Below, piece by piece: positions 17,795-25,700 of a stretch of DNA of 30,172 nucleotides. The stretch spans positions 1 through 30,172 of the forward strand of contig JAGKWS010000044.1 in assembly GCA_021151685.1 (NCBI GenBank). Reading direction: 5' to 3'. The stretch is from Chitinophagaceae bacterium (GTDB lineage: Bacteria; Bacteroidota; Bacteroidia; Chitinophagales; Chitinophagaceae). The notes beneath the pieces are model-generated. The model saw only the letters and a program-made list of their open reading frames with translations. It was not told the origin of the DNA and did not search any database. How positions within the stretch are numbered: the stretch's first letter is position 1; every line of letters begins with the position of its first letter. A program made the translations under genes and the position numbers.

Positions 17795-19348
17795 ATGAAG
17801 AAAAAGTACATCATTGCCCCCATTATTGCCATGATGGGATATTGCAGCCTTACTTCGTATCAGGCAGGTCCGGGACTTTCTTCGCTGGAGCGAACAGGCG
17901 CATCGGGGGGTACCACAGGTTGCACTGGTGGCGGCTGTCATGGCAGTGCTGCCGGCATAGCCGTAACTGTGGAACTACTGAGTGGCACCACACCGGTAAC
18001 CACCTACACAGCAGGGGCATCATACACAGTGCGTGTTACCGGTACTTATACGTCGTCATCTTCTACTGCGGCTTCGCTACCCAAGTTCGGGTATCAGCTA
18101 TCGGCCATGCGCACAGGGTCTACCACGGCCAATGCTGGCACATGGGGCTCTGCACCGGCAGCCAGCCATGCGGCTACCGCTGCCGGTATCAACCTCATAG
18201 AACAGTCTGCCGGCATTACGGCCACTACAGGTGGTGGTGCGCCCGGTTCTACATATGTTATCTCGGTACCATGGACGGCCCCTACCGCAGGTACCGGCTC
18301 TGTAACATTGCGCAGCGTTATCAATGCAGTAAATGGCAATGGCAGTGTCGACGGGGTAGACCGCTGGGCCAGTGGCAGTGCTACCATTACAGAAGCGGCA
18401 TCGGCCCCCGGTGCCATTACCGGTACACTTACTGTATGCGCAGGCGGCACTACAACCCTGGCCAATGCTACTGCCGGCGGCACATGGACATCGGGCAGTA
18501 GCAGCATTGCAACCGTTGGTGCCTCTACGGGGGTTGTTACCGGCATTGCTGCCGGTACGGCCGCTATTACCTACAGTACAGGGGCCGGCACACCGGCTAC
18601 AGCTACGGTAACGGTGACCCCTGCTCCATCGGCCATAACCGGCACTACTACTGTGTGTATAGGTGCTACCACCACGCTCAGCAGCACACCAGCCGGTGGC
18701 ACATGGACCAGTGGCACACTATCTGTCGCCACATTTGTATCGCCCGGCTTGCTGACGGGAGTTGCCGCCGGCACTACCGCTATTACCTACGCCTTGGGTT
18801 CGTGCTCTGTAACTGCTACCGCTACCGTAATAGCTACCGGTGCAGGCACCATAACAGGATCGAATACGGTATGTGTGGGCACCACCACCACCCTCACAAG
18901 CACGCCTGCCGGTGGCACATGGACCAGTAGCAACACTACCCGTGCTACCGTAGGTGCCACAACCGGCATTGTAACCGGTGTAACAGTTGGCACAGCCAAT
19001 ATTTCTTACAGTGCTACCAATGTATGCGGCACATCGGTTAGTGTACACTCGGTAAATGTACTGGCAGCATCGGCCTGCCCCACCGGCATCATTCCTGTAA
19101 GCAATTCCGAAGACGAACTGAGAGTAGGCCCCAACCCCAACAACGGAACATTCAGTATAGAAATGGTACAACCCGTTTCGGAATTTGTGAAGATTACCGT
19201 AACCAATATTTCGGGACAGGTGGTACGCGAACAGTACTTACCGGCTAACGAGGTACAAATGGTAAACATGCACCATGTGCCGGGCATCTATCAAATAACG
19301 GCAACATCATCTCGCGGGCGGTATGTGTTGCGCATAGTAGTGCAGTAA
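17795..19348 (+). CDS. T9SS cargo protein: choice-of-anchor V-like domain plus three BIG2-type repeats
   Basis: The protein is 517 residues. After a signal peptide comes a beta-rich domain (about 25-200) opening with AGPGLSSLERTGASG and a cysteine-histidine motif, C43-TGGG-C48-H49. It continues with GYQLSAM and VTLRSVINAVNGNGSVDGVD, which resembles the choice-of-anchor V/Reeler-like domain common in Bacteroidota secreted proteins. That family usually has CxxCH; here the spacing is Cx4CH. Three BIG2-like repeats of about 70 residues follow (about 205-424), each with TVC..TTTL..GGTWTS..ATV..GVVTG.AAGT..I.Y. A T9SS type A tail (VGPNPNNGTFSIE, about 442-517) ends the protein. It is predicted to be surface-exposed or released. 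The same repeat type fills the large protein at 22752-26984. Confidence 0.85.
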   Translation: MKKKYIIAPIIAMMGYCSLTSYQAGPGLSSLERTGASGGTTGCTGGGCHGSAAGIAVTVELLSGTTPVTTYTAGASYTVRVTGTYTSSSSTAASLPKFGYQLSAMRTGSTTANAGTWGSAPAASHAATAAGINLIEQSAGITATTGGGAPGSTYVISVPWTAPTAGTGSVTLRSVINAVNGNGSVDGVDRWASGSATITEAASAPGAITGTLTVCAGGTTTLANATAGGTWTSGSSSIATVGASTGVVTGIAAGTAAITYSTGAGTPATATVTVTPAPSAITGTTTVCIGATTTLSSTPAGGTWTSGTLSVATFVSPGLLTGVAAGTTAITYALGSCSVTATATVIATGAGTITGSNTVCVGTTTTLTSTPAGGTWTSSNTTRATVGATTGIVTGVTVGTANISYSATNVCGTSVSVHSVNVLAASACPTGIIPVSNSEDELRVGPNPNNGTFSIEMVQPVSEFVKITVTNISGQVVREQYLPANEVQMVNMHHVPGIYQITATSSRGRYVLRIVVQ

Positions 19349-19382
19349 CAGTGTGTGCAACTGCTTATCAGTATGTTGTGAG

Positions 19383-19413
19383 GGGATGGCTTCCAATCAA
19401 AGGAATCCATCCC
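19383..19413 (+). terminator. Probable terminator after the 17795-19348 gene
   Basis: A 12-bp stem, GGGATGGCTTCC with GGAATCCATCCC (one mismatch), has a 7-nt loop and is followed by an AT-rich but not pure T stretch. It begins 35 nt after the stop codon. Confidence 0.6.
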
Positions 19414-19426
19414 TATATATTTCTGA

Positions 19427-19434
19427 TATCTTTG
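19427..19434 (+). promoter_or_regulatory. Candidate -7 promoter box for the 19531 T9SS gene
   Basis: TATCTTTG matches TAnnTTTG exactly. It lies 96 nt upstream of the start codon, giving a long A-rich leader. No clear TTTG -33 element was seen. Confidence 0.45.
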
Positions 19435-19530
19435 AAAAAAAACATAAAAAAAATCCAAACGACCATAAAAAAAACACCGTCTCTTATAGCTTGAAGTTAA
19501 AAATACCTTCCATAAAAAAACACCTTTACC

Positions 19531-20835
19531 ATGCTAACAAAACTGAGACACATTTTTCTTGCCGGCAGTATGCTTGCGGCCTGCACTGCCACCGCTCAAA
19601 TGGTAGGCACCAGCGTTTTTCTGCAGGGCAACTATGTAGAGGCTGGCATTTGCCCCAATGGCGACTTTGGAGCTACGGGCTCGCCTGCCGGTTACCATCC
19701 CCACTACTCGTCTACCACCACTACAGGGCCACTGGGTTTTGTAGCAGACCCTGCTATGGACGGCTGGACGGTGGGCACCCCCGCCTACATGGGCGACTAT
19801 TTTACACCGGGCACCCCATTTGAAGGCTGGAACATACAGGTAGGCACCACACGTGGCTGGTCGCATAGCTGTGCGGGCTTTAACGGCGGGCTAACCGGCA
19901 CCAATACCGCATACGCCATTAGTGGCCCCAAAGTAATAGGCACATGGGAGGGAACCTTTGACAGTATGACCATACGGCAGGTAACCACGCTTGATAGCAG
20001 TGCCCTCTACTTCACCATGCGCATCACCATCATCAACAATGCCAGCGTACCCAAAAACGATATTTACTACTTGCGCAGTCTGGACCCCGACAATGATGTG
20101 TCGTGGCCCGGTGGCGGTTTTGCCACATCCAATGTAATACAATACCAACGCCCCAACCCGCTGAACGCAACCGTAGTACGTGCCACAGGCCTGTCATCTA
20201 CAGCTCCTGTACTGTCGCTGGGCACAGCCGATACTAATGCCCGCTGCTTCATATACTCGGCATGGCCCATATCTGGTACCACAGACCTTGCATCGGTGTA
20301 TAGTGGCGGCATGACAGGTGCTACCTATGCCATGGGGGGTAGCGTTACCGGCGATGTGGCCATTGGGCTTTTATTCAAGATAGACCATCTGGCACCGGTA
20401 GATAGTGCATCGGACAGTGTGGGCTACAAACCCACCATGGGTGGCCGCCGCCCTGCCAACCAATACACGATAGGCATGTTTTATTCCTTCAGCAACCCTG
20501 CCACCGACTCGGCACTGGCCGAGTTGGCATCAGACGGAATTGTAACACCGCCACCACCGCCGCCGCCACCTACCGATGTGGTTACGGTTACCGGGCGCAA
20601 CGTAACGGCCTACCCCAATCCTGCACATACACACATCAACATCAGTGGCCTCAACACGAACGATATGGTGTATATTTATGACATGATGGGCAGAGATGCC
20701 ACCCATGGCTGGCAACGCAATGGCACAGACATAGAAGCCGTACCGCTGAACAACCTGCCCGATGGCAATTATATAATTGTGGTAAAAGACCAATACGGAA
20801 ACCTCCGGTCGCAAATACCATTCCGCAAACAGTAG
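19531..20835 (+). CDS. T9SS type A sorting-domain protein, adhesin-like, unknown function
   Basis: The protein is 434 residues. A signal peptide (about 1-23, ending TATAQ) precedes a large beta-rich domain (about 24-335), rich in Gly, Thr and aromatic residues (GFVADPAMDGWTVGTPAYMGDYFTPGTPFEGW). I do not recognise a catalytic motif. A pure polyproline linker of about eight prolines near residue 340 separates it from the T9SS type A tail (about 360-434: TAYPNPAHTHINISG, MVYIYDMMGRD, DGNYIIVV). The start is the first ATG after an A-rich leader. It follows another T9SS cargo gene on the same strand but has its own candidate promoter. It is predicted to be exposed on, or released from, the outer membrane. 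Confidence 0.82.
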   Translation: MLTKLRHIFLAGSMLAACTATAQMVGTSVFLQGNYVEAGICPNGDFGATGSPAGYHPHYSSTTTTGPLGFVADPAMDGWTVGTPAYMGDYFTPGTPFEGWNIQVGTTRGWSHSCAGFNGGLTGTNTAYAISGPKVIGTWEGTFDSMTIRQVTTLDSSALYFTMRITIINNASVPKNDIYYLRSLDPDNDVSWPGGGFATSNVIQYQRPNPLNATVVRATGLSSTAPVLSLGTADTNARCFIYSAWPISGTTDLASVYSGGMTGATYAMGGSVTGDVAIGLLFKIDHLAPVDSASDSVGYKPTMGGRRPANQYTIGMFYSFSNPATDSALAELASDGIVTPPPPPPPPTDVVTVTGRNVTAYPNPAHTHINISGLNTNDMVYIYDMMGRDATHGWQRNGTDIEAVPLNNLPDGNYIIVVKDQYGNLRSQIPFRKQ

Positions 20836-20866
20836 AAGTTTACTATAAATCCCCTCCGTTTAAGTA

Positions 20867-20896
20867 CAACAGGCCCGGCAAAAACCGGGCCTGTTG
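20867..20896 (+). terminator. Hairpin terminator after the 19531 gene
   Basis: A perfect 12-bp GC-rich stem (CAACAGGCCCGG / CCGGGCCTGTTG) has an A-rich 6-nt loop and starts 32 nt after the stop codon. The T-tract after it is poor. Confidence 0.7.
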
Positions 20897-21139
20897 CCTA
20901 TGTGCCCCAATAGCCAATAGCGCAACAGAGACACACTTGCCTACAACAACCCACTATCACCCGCAAAGAAAATAGCAGATACATCATCCAAAGGCCTTGT
21001 TGCGCTGCCACAAGGCCTACATTATTCAAAAAAAACACAAGAGAGCACAAGCCATTGGGGCAATAATTGCTGTAGCAAACTATGATGCCACCCTGAGCTG
21101 CCACAATATAAGCTGCCGCAAAATGCTACTAAAGTGTGA

Positions 21140-21170
21140 TTGACAGGACATAGTACACGGTGTAGATTTG
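21140..21170 (+). promoter_or_regulatory. Bacteroidota promoter with both -33 and -7 elements
   Basis: A TTG (in TTGAC) at 21140 is followed by exactly 20 nt and then TAGATTTG at 21163-21170, matching the TTG...TAnnTTTG architecture and the 19-21 nt spacing known for the Bacteroidota primary sigma factor. The start codon of the lipoprotein gene is 36 nt downstream. This is the best two-part promoter in the window. Confidence 0.65.
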
Positions 21171-21206
21171 CATTCGAATCAATTATCATCCGTTAAATAG
21201 TACCAC

Positions 21207-21713
21207 ATGAAGAACCTGTTATTTATTGCGGCTACAGCGTTTCTTGCACTGTCGCTTAATAGTTGCGGCACCATACTGAATGCCAAAAAGAAAGGCAAAA
21301 CCGAGGTGTTTTTGATAGATGCACCGGCAGGGCTCAGCGTATCATCGAACGGAGAGAACCTGAGTATAGAAAGCGACATTTTTGCAGCAACCGGTAAAGA
21401 GCACGGAGCAATAGAATACCACACCAACTGTGTGCGGCTGCCAAGGAAAAAGAAAGCCACAATCACACTATCGGCCGGTGGAAAAACGGCCACCGTAGCA
21501 TTAAAACCCAAAGTATGGGGCAAAATAGTAGTGGTAGATGCCCTACTTACTGCTGGCATAGGTTGGTGGGTAGATATACCCACAGGCAATATACTAACGC
21601 TGAAACCCCGCCTGATAGACGTACCCGCAGCACTGGCCGGCAAACCCAAAAGCCAATGGCGCAGCCAGGGAAAACTAAAACGACAGGAGAAAAGGCGCAT
21701 CAAAAAAGGATAG
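21207..21713 (+). CDS. Small lipoprotein of unknown function
   Basis: The protein is 168 residues. The N-terminal type II signal peptide has lipobox LNSC with acylated Cys at residue 20, followed by GTILNAKKKGK. The body (about 28-105) is predicted to be beta-rich: VFLIDAPAGLSVSSNGENL looks like a short PEGA/carboxypeptidase-like fold. A hydrophobic stretch, IVVVDALLTAGIGWWVDIPTG (split at about residues 108-128), could be a membrane-associated hairpin of the sort seen in small Bacteroidota lipoproteins. The C-terminus is very basic (KLKRQEKRRIKKG). I do not recognise a named family. It is monocistronic, with a good promoter and a strong terminator. Confidence 0.75.
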   Translation: MKNLLFIAATAFLALSLNSCGTILNAKKKGKTEVFLIDAPAGLSVSSNGENLSIESDIFAATGKEHGAIEYHTNCVRLPRKKKATITLSAGGKTATVALKPKVWGKIVVVDALLTAGIGWWVDIPTGNILTLKPRLIDVPAALAGKPKSQWRSQGKLKRQEKRRIKKG

Positions 21714-21721
21714 ACACACCC

Positions 21722-21766
21722 AACATAAAAAAACGACCACCTGTGCGGTGGTCGTTTTTTTATGTT
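21722..21766. terminator. Bidirectional terminator after the small lipoprotein gene
   Basis: A perfect 20-bp inverted repeat around a TGTGC loop has core ACGACCACC/GGTGGTCGT and seven A/T pairs at its base. U-runs follow the stem in either direction. It starts 8 nt after the lipoprotein stop and can also stop transcripts from the minus-strand gene ending at 21903. Confidence 0.93.
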
Positions 21767-21902
21767 AACCTCTGCACGGTATACTTCGGTGAGTGCATGG
21801 CAAATTTTGTGTGCGGCTTTCGCTGAAACTGACTGTCGCAGTCACGCACTTAGAGACATATACCCAGCCGTTTTCTGTTGTATCAGACTACCACCAATAG
21901 GA

Positions 21903-22193
21903 TTATTCCTTTTGGTTTTCCGGGCGGTATGCATACTTGTCCTTGAGATGAGACGATGTGTTTACGGGGCCATTATATGGTTCTTTCAGTCGCTGGGCTT
22001 TATAGTCTATCACCTCCTGACAGCCTTCGCGAAGCATGACTACATCAACTGATTTTAGTGTCATCTTCAATGAAAGCAGTGCGGCACGGTGAGCTTTGAT
22101 AAAGTACATTTCAATATTCTCCTGATAATCGTACTTCACCCCTTGGTACACCTTGCCATATACATCGGTGATGGTAATTCTGTAATAAGGCAT
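21903..22193 (-). CDS. Small protein of unknown function
   Basis: The protein is 96 residues (MPYYRITITDVYGKVYQGVKYDY...). The N-terminal part looks like two beta strands (YRITITD, VYQGVKYD). An amphipathic helix follows (NIEMYFIKAHRAALLSLKMTL), then a hydrophilic C-terminus. There is no signal peptide or membrane segment, so it is probably cytoplasmic. I recognise no family. Support for its being real: it begins with a good context (TTTGCATC before the ATG), fills a convergent gap, and its composition is protein-like. It ends 136 nt from a bidirectional terminator. It could be a lineage-specific housekeeping small protein. Confidence 0.6.
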   Translation of the reverse strand: MPYYRITITDVYGKVYQGVKYDYQENIEMYFIKAHRAALLSLKMTLKSVDVVMLREGCQEVIDYKAQRLKEPYNGPVNTSSHLKDKYAYRPENQKE

Positions 22194-22520
22194 GATGCAA
22201 ATTTCTCGACGGCAGGGATGAGAAAGTGCAGTTTCGGGTTGAAAATGTGGATAAGTTATACATGCAATAAAGTATCAGATAAATATTAAAGTGCAGTTGG
22301 TACAAACAAGTCGATATGTAGCAGACATGGGAGCGCGTTGCAACAGTGGGGCATTGCCGCTGGCGAATGACCAGTACTTACCCCAAGATCACGCCGGACA
22401 GATTCCGGCTACCGCACCTGCGTAGGCAAAGCCAACGCCAAACCTCTTTTACATGCTATGGCAAGAAGGGTCTACGCCAAACTTTTATCATCAATTTTTA
22501 CATACTACGTCTGACATGGG

Positions 22521-22545
22521 GACTTGCAAAAACTGCCACCTTTTC
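22521..22545. repeat. Direct repeat, copy 1 (partner at 27235-27259)
   Basis: GACTTGCAAAAACTGCC followed by ACCTTTTC matches 23 of 25 bases with the copy at 27235-27259 in the same orientation. The two copies enclose the large surface-protein gene. Read on the other strand, this copy is preceded by a GGTGGCAG duplication with period 12, a pattern reminiscent of transposase-binding ends. Confidence 0.6.
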
Positions 22546-22559
22546 TGCCACCTAATGAA

Positions 22560-22602
22560 CTATACACTGAAAGTCGCTCTGGGAGCAACTTTCAGTGTAT
22601 AG
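22560..22602 (-). terminator. Strong hairpin downstream of the large surface-protein gene
   Basis: A 15-bp perfect stem (CTATACACTGAAAGT / ACTTTCAGTGTATAG), one mismatch, then an inner GCTC/GAGC stem closes on a TGG loop. It lies about 150 nt past the stop of the minus-strand giant gene. No T-tract follows on the minus strand, so its role as a terminator is uncertain; it could equally be an element end. Confidence 0.4.
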
Positions 22603-22751
22603 TAGCATGGGATGGAATACATTAAAACTCAAAAGTACGCTGAGCAACAACTTAACGAAAATTGAGGTATCCCTTAATACTGCTTTAGAACGATTGAGAA
22701 AGTGGCATCACCACTTTTCTGCTTCCTTAAGCCCCAAACAGCAGACAATGT

Positions 22752-25700
22752 TTATTGCACAACAAATATTACGTTCTCTCTTTGAGATGTTGTTATGGCA
22801 GTAAGTAAATAGATTCCTTTTGCGATATCAAGAAGTACCTCTTTGTCTATATTGGTAGAACAAGAAACTTCCTTTACTTTCTCGCCAAGCATATTAGTAA
22901 TCGTTACGTGTACATTTTCATTGATTGCGGAATGTATATTAAAAACAAAAACACCGTTATTGGGGTTCGGATACAGATTGATCCCGCCTGAAATTGATGT
23001 GTTTTCATGTACTCCAGTAGCACCAACGTGAATTACTATCGACTTTAACGTACTGTTTGCACAGGCATCACTATTGGTTACTTCGCAAGTTGCTATACTC
23101 CCATTAGAAAATGTATTGCTTACAAATACACTATTTGTTGCGCCACTTATATGTATTCCATTTACTGCCCATTTGTATGACTTTAGAACAGTACCGCCAG
23201 TAGTAGTGGCGTTAAGGGTTACTGTCTGACCGGCGGAAATGGTAGTGCCCGGATTGGCAGTAATATCGACAGTTGGAGCAGGCGCACCAGAGGTGACAGT
23301 CATTGTTACAGTATTGCTATTAACAACATCTACCGACCTGCATATGTAATTGCTGGTCATTTTGCAGAACACTGCATCACCCGTGCCAGGTGCATATGTA
23401 TATGTAGGTCCTGTAGCTACATTGATCCCATTCCGCACCCATACATAAGCAGGTGCGGTACCGCCTAGTACTGGTGTAGCGGCAAAAACAACCGGATCGC
23501 CTGAACAAACAATGCTCCCGGGTGATACTGAAATATTCACAGATGGGGTGCCGGGCGGGAGAACAGAAACTAAGTGGGCTGCGGTGGCAGTTGTAGGCAA
23601 AACGCATATACCTTCCGGGAACAACATTACCGAAACAATGTCGCCGTTTGTCGGCATGTAGCTATAGTGATTAACTGGTGTACCTACTGCAATACCATTC
23701 ACATACCATTGATATGTTGGCAAAGCACCTCCATTTACCGGCACTGCAATATATGTGACTGTAGCACCGGCACATGCACTTACCGAATAAGAAGGTACTA
23801 TGCTGACCGACGGTACCATAAAAGGATCAAGGGTAATGGCTGCGCTTCCACTCATGCTTTGCGCGCATGATGTAGTAACATTTACGGCCTGCACAGTGTA
23901 TACGCCTGCTGCAGTAAGTGCACCAAAGTCAATGGAAGAACCTCCGCCCACTACTGGGCTAAGAACAGCTGTAGCAGCATTATACAACTGATAATTGATA
24001 CCCGGTTCAGAGCCGCTTAGCCCGATATGCACACCTGCGCCCCCCCCGCAATAGCCTCCGCCACCGGTTACATTATAAATAATGGGCAGAGAATTCACGG
24101 TAACGGTAGCTGTTGTCATACAGGTTGTTGGCAGTGTATATGTTATTGTCACAGTACCGGTCGTCATACCGGTTACTATTCCTGTTCCCGCCCCTATAGT
24201 GACATTTGTATTGCTCCTCGTCCAAGTGCCCCCTGGGTCGGCATCAGTTAATACTGTTGTTGCGCTCACACATACATTGGCAATACCGGCAATTGGTGCA
24301 GGCAAAGCATTTACCGTTACATTTCTTGTTGTAGCAGCAGTACCGCAACTGTTGGTAACAGCATAGGAAATAACAGCTGTACCTGCGGCGATACCAGTAA
24401 CTGTACCTGAAATATCTACTGTAGCAATTCCCGAAGTAGCACTACTCCATGTCCCTCCGGGCGTTGCATTTGAAAGAGTTGTGGTAAGGCCTTGGCATAC
24501 AGTTGCTATTCCTGTGATGCCACCAGCATTCGGTAACGGGGTAACTGTTACTACCCGGGTAGCTACCGCAGTGCCGCAGGAGTTTGTTACGGCGTAGGAA
24601 ATGGTGCTTGTTCCGGCTAATACGCCGGTCACTGTTCCGGTGACGTTTATTGTGGCGTTTGCGGGAGTTGAAGAACTCCATACACCACCTCCTACTCCGT
24701 TACTTAAAACAGTGGTAGCCGCAGGGCAAACCGTAGGTGTACCGGTAATAATACCAGCACTGGGTAGCAGGTTGACCGTAAAGATCGTTGTTGTTGCGGA
24801 AGTACCACAACTATTTGTCACAGTATAGGAGATGGTGGTAGTGCCGGGTGCCACTCCCAATACGAGACCTGTGGAAGCGTTTATTGTAGCTGTTGCTGTA
24901 GTAATAGAAGCCCATATACCGCCCGCATCACCGGTTGGATTACTTAGCGTACTGGTACCGGCAGGGCATGTTGTTGTAGCACCTGTAATAATGCCTGAAT
25001 TGGGCATTGGATTTACCGTTACAATCTTTGTAACTGCTGTGGTTCCACAACTATTGGTCACTGTATAGGAAATGGTTGCTGTACCGGCCGCAACACCTGT
25101 TACAATTCCTGAAGACGCACCAACAGTGGCTATGGCTGTGCTCAAAGAGGTCCATACACCACCAGGGTCGGCTGTGGGATTGCTCAAAGATGTTGTTCCC
25201 ACAGGGCAAACCACACCAGTACCGGTGACTGTGCCTGCATTGGGAGATGGATTGACTGTAACAACAACTGTTGCAGTAGCAGTACCACAACTATTGGTTA
25301 CTGTATAAGATATAGTTGAAGTACCGGCAGCAATCCCTGTAACCACTCCTGTAGCACTTACGACAGCGCGGGTAAGGTTTGAGGAACTCCAAACACCTCC
25401 ACCGATACTGTTACTTAAAGTTGTAGTAGCCGTTGGACATACGATTGCAGTACCGGTAATAGTTCCAGCACTTGGCAGGGAATTCACAGTGACATTTTTC
25501 GTTACAAAGCAACCTGTGAATAGTGCATAAGTAATGCTACATATTCCTCCCGCTATACCTGATACCATTCCGCTACCGTCAATTGTAGCTACATCAGCAT
25601 CACTGCTGCTCCAGCTCCCACCGCCTGTCGCACTTGAAAGAGTAGTAGTAAGACCTTCACAAACTACGGCCATACCCGTGATGGCTGCTGGCATTGGATT

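Larger units (their letters stand above)
20836..21206. other. Gene-free stretch with hairpins and a promoter
   Basis: I find no convincing coding sequence in this 371-bp gap. It holds a 12-bp hairpin at 20867-20896, a second 9-bp hairpin (AGGCCTTGT/ACAAGGCCT, 20992-21018) of unknown role, and the promoter of the small lipoprotein gene at 21140-21170. Confidence 0.6.
22194..22751. other. Gene-poor region with a hairpin, a repeat and possible mobile-element debris
   Basis: No complete gene is supported in this 558-bp stretch. It holds a single perfect DnaA-box-like 9-mer TGTGGATAA (22246-22254) and a short plus-strand open frame from 22328 to a stop near 22425. It also has a tandem CTGCCACC pair (22534-22553), one copy of a 25-bp repeat (22521-22545) and a 15-bp perfect hairpin (22560-22602). 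The composition differs from the neighbours and may represent decayed inserted DNA. That is inference. Confidence 0.4.

Noticed and set aside
22595..22804. 69-codon plus-strand open frame
   Set aside because: It overlaps the 3' end of the giant gene, starts inside a hairpin and has no recognisable features.
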